From: an uncultured Phascolarctobacterium sp.
GTDB lineage: Bacteria > Bacillota > Negativicutes > Acidaminococcales > Acidaminococcaceae
NCBI GenBank assembly: GCA_900553055.1
Contig: USBV01000029.1
Location: forward strand, 1-13,582
DNA length: 13,582 nucleotides
Direction: 5' to 3'
In this document: positions 7,618 to 13,582 of the stretch, piece by piece
Layout: every line of letters starts with the position of its first letter
Numbering within the stretch: position 1 is the first letter of the stretch
Translations under genes and position numbers: made by a program
Notes under the pieces: generated by a model
Seen by the model: only the letters and a program-made list of their open reading frames with translations
Database searches by the model: none
What the model was told of the DNA's origin: nothing

Positions 7618-10600
7618 ATGAGCAGAATTATGAGTAAGATTTTATTTTTAACAAATGTCATTAGGCGTATGGGAATGATGCAGCAAACGCTGGATAGATT
7701 GCAAAGGGAGGGCAAGCTGGAGCAGGCTTGCGCTTGCAAGTGGCTTACTGATGCTACCCAATGGGACAGCCAATGGGAAAAGGAGCTGCAAAGCACCGAG
7801 CTAGTGCTGATGAAATGGATGGGCAGTGGCTTGGATACGCCCTTTTTGCAAAAATGCTTGCATTATTTAAAGCAAAGGCACATACCTTTTTATGTGGATG
7901 CAGCTGGCAGCAAGGAGGGGGAGCTTTCGCAAGGTATCCCCTTAGATAAGATTGCTATTATCAAACAATACGCTCTGTATGGCGGCGAAAAGAATTATTA
8001 TCATTTGTGGCTTTATTTGCAGCAGTTTTTGACTAAGGCCGAGGAAAGCATTCCTGAGCCGGACCCCATCCATTGGACAGGCATCTATCATCCGCGGGCT
8101 AAACATGTTTACAGCGATTTAGCTGCTTATGAAAGAGATTTTTGTGACTCAAAAAAGCCCTGCGTTGGTATGCTTTTTTATCGTGATGAGTGGGTGTGGG
8201 GCGATTTAGAATACCAAAGAGCCATGGTGGAAGCCTTGGAAAAGCAGGGCTTAAATGTAATCTGCGTTTTCACTAACGGTATGCCCAATACACAAATGGG
8301 CATGCCCTCCATCCCCGAGGTTGTACAACGCTTCTTTTGTAAGCAGGGCCTGCCCATTATCGATGCCCTTATTAACGTGATGAAATTTTCATTAACAAGC
8401 AGTGGCGCTTTAAATGTGGGCTATTTAAAGGAGTGGAATGTTCCTTTGCTGCAGGCGTACACGATTATGGCGCCCTATGAGGAATGGAAGGATAGCTTTG
8501 AGGGCATGAATGCGATGGAGATTTCCATTAGCGTTTCCCTGCCCGAATTTGATGGCATCGTGCATGGTGTGCCCATTGCTTGCAAAAAAGTATTGCCCAA
8601 TGGGGATGTGCGCTATTTGCCCATCCCGGATAGGGTACAGCTGATGGCGTGTAAGGCGGCTAAATGGGCTCGCTTACGCCATAAGGCAAACGCTGACAAG
8701 AAAATAGCCATTATTTTTCATAATTATCCCCCGCGCAATTCCAATATCGGCAGTGCTTTAGGCTTGGATACCATTGAAAGCATTCGCCGCGTTTTGGCTT
8801 TAATGCAGGAGCGTGGCTATAAGCTGGACACAATTCCGCAGGATACAAAGGAGTTTATCAAGCAATTGACTGCTAACGCTACCAATGACCGCAGCCTGCT
8901 TACTGAAAAGCAAATGGAGGCTGCGTATAAGCTGCAGGGCAAGGAATATGCGGCCTTTTATCAGGGGATGGAGCAAAAGGTGCAGGAGCAGCTGGTTAAG
9001 GATTGGGGCGAGGCACCGGGCGAAGTTATGGAGTATAACGGCGATATCCTCGTGCCGGGCACTATGAATGGCAATGTTTTTGTGACCGTGCAGCCGCCGC
9101 GTGGCTTTGGCGAGGACCCGGAAAAGATTTATCACGACCCCTTTGTAGCACCAACACATCAATATTTGGCCTTTTATAGATGGATTAGGGATGTGTGGCA
9201 GGCGGATGCGGTGGCCCATATTGGCACGCATGGCAATTTGGAATGGCTGCCGGGCAAGAACGCCGGCCTCAGCAGCACCTGCTATCCCGATTTGTCACTG
9301 GGCGATTTGCCCAATATTTATCCCTACAACATTACTATTACCGGCGAGGGCATTCAGGCTAAACGGCGTGGTGCGGCCTGCTTAATTGAGCATTTGCCTG
9401 CGCCGCAAACGCAAGCGGGTGTATACGATGAGCTGGAAGAGCTAGAAAAGCTCATGGAAGAATACATACATTTTGAAACCACCCAACCGGAGAACCTGCC
9501 CAATTTAGAGCAAATGCTTAAGGAGAAGGTGGCGGCGGCTAATTTGCAGGATGAGGTGGTTTATGACGAAGCCAAGCCGTTTAAGGAATATGTGATGGCT
9601 TTGCATAATTACATTAGCGAGTTAAAGAATATGGAGGTGCATACGGGCCTGCATATTTTGGGCGAGCCGCCTAAGGATGAACAGCTGATTGATTATTTGT
9701 GGCTGCTGCTGCGCTTGGATAATGGCGATGTGCCCAGCTTAACCCAAGCTATTTGCGCGCTGTACGGCTTTGATTATTACGAGCTTTTGGAAAATAGTGG
9801 GCTGATTTATGAGCCGTTGCATATCTCCTACGGCATGCTGCTGGACAGAGTTGGCGAGCAATGCCGTGAGCTTATCCGCTTACTGGCTGCGCAGAATTTT
9901 GAGCTTAGCGCTTGGGCGGAGGTAGAAAAGCTGCCCTGGGTTGCTAGTGCGCCGCAGGAGCTGCGACAAAAGCTGCAGCAGGTGTGCGAATATACCTGCA
10001 CCAAGGTTTATCCCAACCTGCAACTTACTACACAGGAAATTGAAAATATGCTGCGTGGCTTTAATGGGGAATATATTGAGCCCGGTCCGAGCGGTGCGCC
10101 TTCTAGCGGTGGGGCCGATTTGCTGCCCACAGGTCGCAATTTTTATGGTGTGGACCCGCGCACGCTACCTACACCTGCTGCTTGGGAAATTGGTAAGCAG
10201 CTGGCGGACCAGGTTATTGAACGCTTTATTGCAGAAGAAGGGCATTATCCGGAAAACATTGGCATCGTGCTGTGGTCCGGCTCCAATATGCGCAGTCATG
10301 GACAGTGCATTGCCGAAATTCTATATCTAATGGGCATTAGACCCAAGTACCAAAGCGGCAGCTTAAGGGTGTGCGGCTTGGAGGTTATTCCGTTAACGGA
10401 GCTGCAGCGCCCGCGAATTGATGTGATGGCGCGCATTAGCGGCCTCTTTAGGGATTCCATGCCTGCGGTAGTAAATTTGCTAGATAAGGCGGTGCTTTTG
10501 GCTGCAGAGCAGGAGGAAGAGCAGGAGCTAAACTATGTGCGCAAGCATATTCAAAACGATAGCAAGGAGCTCGAAGAGGGTGAAGGCATGAGCCACGAGG

Positions 10601-11346
10601 ACGCTTGGAGACAGGCTGCCTTCCGCATCTTTGGTGACCAGGAGGGCTGTTATGGCGCTGGCGTAGCGGCGCTGCTAGAAGCGAAAAACTGGGAGAGCAT
10701 TGACGATATTGCCGATGTTTATGTGCGCTGGGGCGGGCACGCCTACGGCGGCAAAACCAGGGGCAAGTTCTTGCCGCAGCAGTTCCGCAAACGCTTGGGC
10801 AGCCTTGATGTAACCATCAAAAATGAAGATAACCACGAGACCAATATGCTGAGCAGCGACGATTATAATGCTTATCACGGCGGCATGATTGCCTGCGTGC
10901 GCAGTATTAAGGGCAGCGCACCGCGCTCCTATTGCGGCGATAGCACGGATAGAAGCAAGGTCACGATGCATAGTGTACAGGAAGAAGCCAAACGGATTTT
11001 CCGTAGTGAATCCATCAATCCTAAATATATCGAAGGCATGATGAAGCATGGATATAAGGGCGCAGCGGATATGGCGAATATGATTGCCCACAGCTTCCAA
11101 TGGGATGCAACCAGTGCCGTGATGGAGGACTGGATGTACGAAAAATACGCAGAAAAATATACCTTTGACCCCAAGGTACAGGAATGGCTGCGTGAGGTTA
11201 ATCCTTGGGCCTTGCAGCGCATGACGGAGATTTTGCTGGAGGCCGAGCAGCGTGGCCTGTGGCAGGCTAAGCCGGAGACTAAGGAAGAGCTGCAAAAGCT
11301 ATATTTAGATATGGAAGGCGAATTGGAGGAGCGGGCTGATGACTAG
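7618..11346 (+). CDS. CobN/BchH-type metal chelatase large subunit
   Basis: This encodes 1242 aa, close to the usual 1,200-1,300 for CobN. The start at ATG 7618 follows TAGGAAAGG; ATG 7630 (MSKILFL) is an alternative. The porphyrin-binding core has HIGTHGNLEWLPGK at 534-547, with the conserved His and Glu, followed by GLSSTCYPDLSLGDLPNIYP and GEGIQAKRRGAA. The C-terminal part has IFGDQEGCYGAG, the WGGHAYG block, SSDDYNAYHGGM, NPKYIEGMMKHGYKGA and VMEDWMYEKY, all CobN-like more than BchH-like. CobN/BchH proteins bind the tetrapyrrole and insert Co2+ or Mg2+ with ATP hydrolysed by AAA+ partners; those partners are encoded at 12398 and 13441, so the chelatase looks complete. Metal and ring are not determined by the sequence. 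Cobalt is the default for CobN, yet the usual late-insertion CobN route is aerobic, which does not fit this anaerobic setting. Confidence 0.93.
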   Translation: MSRIMSKILFLTNVIRRMGMMQQTLDRLQREGKLEQACACKWLTDATQWDSQWEKELQSTELVLMKWMGSGLDTPFLQKCLHYLKQRHIPFYVDAAGSKEGELSQGIPLDKIAIIKQYALYGGEKNYYHLWLYLQQFLTKAEESIPEPDPIHWTGIYHPRAKHVYSDLAAYERDFCDSKKPCVGMLFYRDEWVWGDLEYQRAMVEALEKQGLNVICVFTNGMPNTQMGMPSIPEVVQRFFCKQGLPIIDALINVMKFSLTSSGALNVGYLKEWNVPLLQAYTIMAPYEEWKDSFEGMNAMEISISVSLPEFDGIVHGVPIACKKVLPNGDVRYLPIPDRVQLMACKAAKWARLRHKANADKKIAIIFHNYPPRNSNIGSALGLDTIESIRRVLALMQERGYKLDTIPQDTKEFIKQLTANATNDRSLLTEKQMEAAYKLQGKEYAAFYQGMEQKVQEQLVKDWGEAPGEVMEYNGDILVPGTMNGNVFVTVQPPRGFGEDPEKIYHDPFVAPTHQYLAFYRWIRDVWQADAVAHIGTHGNLEWLPGKNAGLSSTCYPDLSLGDLPNIYPYNITITGEGIQAKRRGAACLIEHLPAPQTQAGVYDELEELEKLMEEYIHFETTQPENLPNLEQMLKEKVAAANLQDEVVYDEAKPFKEYVMALHNYISELKNMEVHTGLHILGEPPKDEQLIDYLWLLLRLDNGDVPSLTQAICALYGFDYYELLENSGLIYEPLHISYGMLLDRVGEQCRELIRLLAAQNFELSAWAEVEKLPWVASAPQELRQKLQQVCEYTCTKVYPNLQLTTQEIENMLRGFNGEYIEPGPSGAPSSGGADLLPTGRNFYGVDPRTLPTPAAWEIGKQLADQVIERFIAEEGHYPENIGIVLWSGSNMRSHGQCIAEILYLMGIRPKYQSGSLRVCGLEVIPLTELQRPRIDVMARISGLFRDSMPAVVNLLDKAVLLAAEQEEEQELNYVRKHIQNDSKELEEGEGMSHEDAWRQAAFRIFGDQEGCYGAGVAALLEAKNWESIDDIADVYVRWGGHAYGGKTRGKFLPQQFRKRLGSLDVTIKNEDNHETNMLSSDDYNAYHGGMIACVRSIKGSAPRSYCGDSTDRSKVTMHSVQEEAKRIFRSESINPKYIEGMMKHGYKGAADMANMIAHSFQWDATSAVMEDWMYEKYAEKYTFDPKVQEWLREVNPWALQRMTEILLEAEQRGLWQAKPETKEELQKLYLDMEGELEERADD

Positions 11347-12364
11347 TAAGGTTAAAATGTTGGTGCTCAGTCTAACCGGAAAATGTAATTTTAATTGTCG
11401 TTATTGCTATGCATCTGAGCATGAACGCATTTGTATGTCGCGGGAAATAGCATTGGCAGCGTTAAAGCTTGCTCCTAGGGATGAATGCTTTGTTTTGCAG
11501 TTTTCCGGCGGGGAGCCGCTGCTGAATTTTAAAACACTACAGGCAGTGGTGGAGCAGGTGGAAAGGGATAATTTGCCCGCTGTTATGCAAATTCAAACCA
11601 ATGGCTCCTTGCTGACTGATGAAATGGCACTTTTTTTATACAAGCACAGGGTAGCCATTGGTGTGAGCCTTGATGGCAGGCCCAATGTGAATGACAAGCT
11701 ACGCCTAAAAAAGAATGGGCATGGAGCAACTGGTGCTACGCTAAAGGGAATAGAAATCTTAAGAAGAAATAATATCGCCTGCGGGATTACTTGTGTTGTG
11801 ACAGCTGAAAATGTACATGAGCTTAGCGGCATAGTGGATTTTGCCTATTTTTTGGGCAATATTCGTAAGATAGGCTTTGATATTTTGCGTGGACAGGGAC
11901 GAGGACAAAATTTGAAGCCGCCCACTGCTAAGGATATGGAAGCAGCAATGCAGCTTGTTTATGCGAGAAGGGATACCCTAACGAGATTAACCGGTGTATA
12001 TATTGAAATTGCCCAGCAGGAAAGAGTGAAAACGCTGTGCCAGGGTAATTGTCATGCCTTTGGCCACTGCTATGCGATGAATGGTGAGGCAGCTTTTGTT
12101 ACTAGTAATGGCGCCATTTACGCTTGTTCTTCCTTGATAGGCAATGAAGATTTTTATATTGGTAATGTGATAACTGGTTTGGATGAAAAAATGGTGGAAA
12201 AAACAAAGCTCTTTATTAGCAATTCCATGGATTTTTGCCGCCAGTGCCCCGATTTTAAGCTGTGCGGCGGAGGCTGCTTTGCCCGCTGGTTTGGCATGGA
12301 AAACAAGGAGGACTATGGGGCGGAATGCGCCATGAAAAGGGTTTCGATTAAACAGGTTGTGTGA
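11339..12364 (+). CDS. Radical SAM/SPASM-domain enzyme
   Basis: This encodes 341 aa. ATG 11339 follows GGAGGA (11325-11330) and overlaps the chelatase gene by 8 nt. The radical SAM cluster motif CNFNCRYC has Cys16, Cys20 and Cys23. FSGGEPLL (55-62) is the SAM-binding GGEP motif, and QTNGS and VSLDG follow at 86-90 and 109-113. The C-terminus has a complete SPASM pattern: Cys244, Gly258-x4-Cys263, Cys300-x2-Cys303-x5-Cys309-x3-Cys313, and Cys330. Two auxiliary 4Fe-4S clusters are therefore expected. SPASM enzymes mature peptides or sulfatases; related enzymes with extra C-terminal clusters (NirJ, AhbC, AhbD) modify tetrapyrrole side chains. By motif style it resembles the peptide-maturase branch, while the gene context favours a tetrapyrrole substrate. 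I cannot decide between them. It is cytosolic and oxygen-sensitive. Confidence 0.92.
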   Translation: MTSKVKMLVLSLTGKCNFNCRYCYASEHERICMSREIALAALKLAPRDECFVLQFSGGEPLLNFKTLQAVVEQVERDNLPAVMQIQTNGSLLTDEMALFLYKHRVAIGVSLDGRPNVNDKLRLKKNGHGATGATLKGIEILRRNNIACGITCVVTAENVHELSGIVDFAYFLGNIRKIGFDILRGQGRGQNLKPPTAKDMEAAMQLVYARRDTLTRLTGVYIEIAQQERVKTLCQGNCHAFGHCYAMNGEAAFVTSNGAIYACSSLIGNEDFYIGNVITGLDEKMVEKTKLFISNSMDFCRQCPDFKLCGGGCFARWFGMENKEDYGAECAMKRVSIKQVV

Positions 12365-12397
12365 AGGATGAAAAGCTAAAGCTTAGGAGGACAATAA

Positions 12398-13429
12398 ATG
12401 AAACGAACTGCAGTATATCCCTTTACCGCTATTGTAGGTCAGGAGGATATGAAATTATCCCTAATTTTGAATGTTATTAATCCTGCTTTGGGCGGTGTTT
12501 TGATTAAAGGCGAAAAGGGTACAGCCAAATCCACCGCTGTGCGAGCCTTGGCGGAGCTGTTGCCTGCCATGGAGGTAGTACATGGATGCAAATTCCATTG
12601 TGACCCGCATGATGCTAACCATATTTGCGATGATTGCAGCGCTTTGCTGCAAAAGGGCGAAGCACTGCCTATGGAAAGCGTAAAGATGCGGGTAGTGGAG
12701 CTGCCTGTGAGTGCAACGGAAGATAGAGTTGTAGGTACACTTGATATTGAGCATGCTATTAAGCATGGTGAAAAAAAGTTTGAGCCTGGCATTTTGGCCT
12801 TGGCCAACCGCAACATTCTTTATGTGGATGAGATTAATCTTTTGGATGACCATGTGGTGGATGTGCTGCTGGATGCGGCGGCCATGGGCATCAATACTGT
12901 GGAGCGCGAGGGCGTTTCTTATTCCCACCCGGCGCGTTTTGTACTTGTAGGCACGATGAACCCGGAGGAGGGCGATATTCGTCCTCAGCTTTTGGATCGC
13001 TTTGGCTTGAGCGTGGTGGTAACAGGCGAGCATGACCCGGAGCAAAGGGTGGAGGTTATCAAGCGTCGCTTGGCCTATGAGCAGGATGCGGATGCTTTTA
13101 TTGCCCAATATCAGGAGGAGCAGGAGGAGCTGGCCGCAAAGATTATACAAGCGGGTAAGCTTTTGCCGGCGGTAACGATTGACGATAAGCTTTTGGAAAC
13201 AGTGGCTAAGCTGGCTGTAGAGCTGGGCGTGGATGGGCACCGCGCTGACATCACTGTTATTAAAACTGCGCTCACTATTGCTGCTTTTAATGGTCGCACC
13301 AAGGCAGAGCTGGACGATTTAAAGCAGGCTGCAAAGCTCGTGCTGCCGCACCGCATGCGTCGTCGCCCCTTTGAAGAGGGACAATTAGATTGGGATAAGG
13401 TAGAAAGCTTTTTGGCAGCAGAGGATTAA
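12398..13429 (+). CDS. ChlI/BchI-type AAA+ ATPase subunit of metal chelatase
   Basis: This encodes 343 aa, with ATG 12398 seven nt after AGGAGG (12385-12390). It is the AAA+ motor that powers the chelatase: Walker [10 protein letters not shown] (38-46, Ala where the textbook motif has Gly), Walker [10 protein letters not shown] (141-149), the sensor-1 block [10 protein letters not shown] (184-193) and an arginine-finger LLDRFG (198-203). The length matches BchI/ChlI (about 340-350). An insertion at 64-80 has Cys64, Cys68, Cys77 and Cys80 with nearby His, a possible metal or cluster site that plant and phototroph ChlI usually lack. A second AAA+ gene starting at 13441 gives the I-D pair expected beside CobN/BchH. 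Identity as a chelatase ATPase is firm; the metal is not defined. Confidence 0.93.
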   Translation: MKRTAVYPFTAIVGQEDMKLSLILNVINPALGGVLIKGEKGTAKSTAVRALAELLPAMEVVHGCKFHCDPHDANHICDDCSALLQKGEALPMESVKMRVVELPVSATEDRVVGTLDIEHAIKHGEKKFEPGILALANRNILYVDEINLLDDHVVDVLLDAAAMGINTVEREGVSYSHPARFVLVGTMNPEEGDIRPQLLDRFGLSVVVTGEHDPEQRVEVIKRRLAYEQDADAFIAQYQEEQEELAAKIIQAGKLLPAVTIDDKLLETVAKLAVELGVDGHRADITVIKTALTIAAFNGRTKAELDDLKQAAKLVLPHRMRRRPFEEGQLDWDKVESFLAAED

Positions 13430-13440
13430 GAGGTAAAGAT

Positions 13441-13582
13441 ATGCATACTAATTCTCTTTATCCCTTTGCGGCCGTGGTAGGGCAGGAGCAGGCTAAAAAG
13501 GCTTTGCTCATTGCCTTGGTCAATCCCAAGGCCGGTGGGCTTTTAATCGGCGGTCGCAAGGGTACAGCGAAGACTGTATTGG
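13441..13582 (+). CDS. ChlD/BchD-type chelatase subunit, N-terminus only (runs off window)
   Basis: ATG 13441 follows AGAGGT (13429-13434). The visible 47 residues begin with a YPFAAVVGQEQAKKALL segment closely parallel to the start of the preceding ChlI-like protein, then VNPKAGGLLIGGRKGTAKT, a P-loop like that of its neighbour. This is how ChlD/BchD subunits start: an AAA+ domain similar to ChlI, usually followed by a Pro/acidic linker and a C-terminal von Willebrand A domain with a MIDAS site. Those later parts are outside the window, so the D assignment rests on gene order after ChlI and on the N-terminal match. A second ChlI-like protein without the VWA domain is the alternative. The P-loop looks intact, whereas many BchD proteins have a decayed one. 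Confidence 0.8.
   Translation, partial: MHTNSLYPFAAVVGQEQAKKALLIALVNPKAGGLLIGGRKGTAKTVL

Noticed and set aside
12461..13240. Long minus-strand open frames, here and at 10675-11295 and 303-782
   Set aside because: They lie wholly inside well-supported + strand genes, have no ribosome binding sites or recognisable domains, and arise from the codon bias of the real frames.
3219..13582. Bacteriochlorophyll biosynthesis cluster
   Set aside because: The chelatase large subunit has CobN-like C-terminal blocks, the reductase is more NifH-like than BchL-like in its C-terminal half, and no other bch, crt or reaction-centre gene is present.

Overview
The window looks like the chromosome of an anaerobic, non-photosynthetic Firmicutes-type bacterium, possibly from the Negativicutes. 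That guess rests on the mixed AT/GC codon style, strong GGAGG ribosome binding sites, a lipoprotein-type binding protein and several oxygen-sensitive iron-sulfur enzyme families. Genus cannot be settled from the sequence alone.

Left flank (1-1770): an open frame encodes the C-terminal half of an SbcC/Rad50-type nuclease ATPase, starting at its zinc hook. Its first ~38 codons are instead a recognisable piece of S-adenosylmethionine synthetase (MetK). The join is either a genomic rearrangement that left a broken sbcC or an assembly artefact.

Middle (1771-3218): a small His-rich protein with an exact 47-residue internal repeat (1873-2190) and a rho-independent terminator are followed by a convergent MerR-family regulator (3095-2238, minus strand). 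Two closely similar + strand promoters, each with the 19-bp -35/-10 spacer typical of MerR-controlled promoters, lie before the small gene and before the operon on the right. This suggests one regulator with two targets.

Right (3219-13582, continuing past the end): a tightly packed + strand operon. Its order is NifH-like reductase, two nitrogenase component 1-like subunits, a BtuF/FepB-type substrate-binding lipoprotein, a CobN/BchH-type metal chelatase large subunit, a radical SAM/SPASM enzyme, a ChlI/BchI-type AAA+ subunit and the start of a ChlD/BchD-type subunit. Neighbours overlap by 4-11 nt or are close together.

Taken together the operon carries two machines otherwise known from tetrapyrrole pathways: a three-subunit ATP-dependent metal chelatase, and a nitrogenase-like reductase of the BchLNB / CfbCD type. 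It adds a radical SAM enzyme and a metal- or tetrapyrrole-binding lipoprotein. No photosynthesis, nitrogen-fixation or methanogenesis gene is visible. The best reading is an uncharacterised pathway that metallates and reduces or modifies a tetrapyrrole in an anaerobe, under MerR control; product and metal are unknown.
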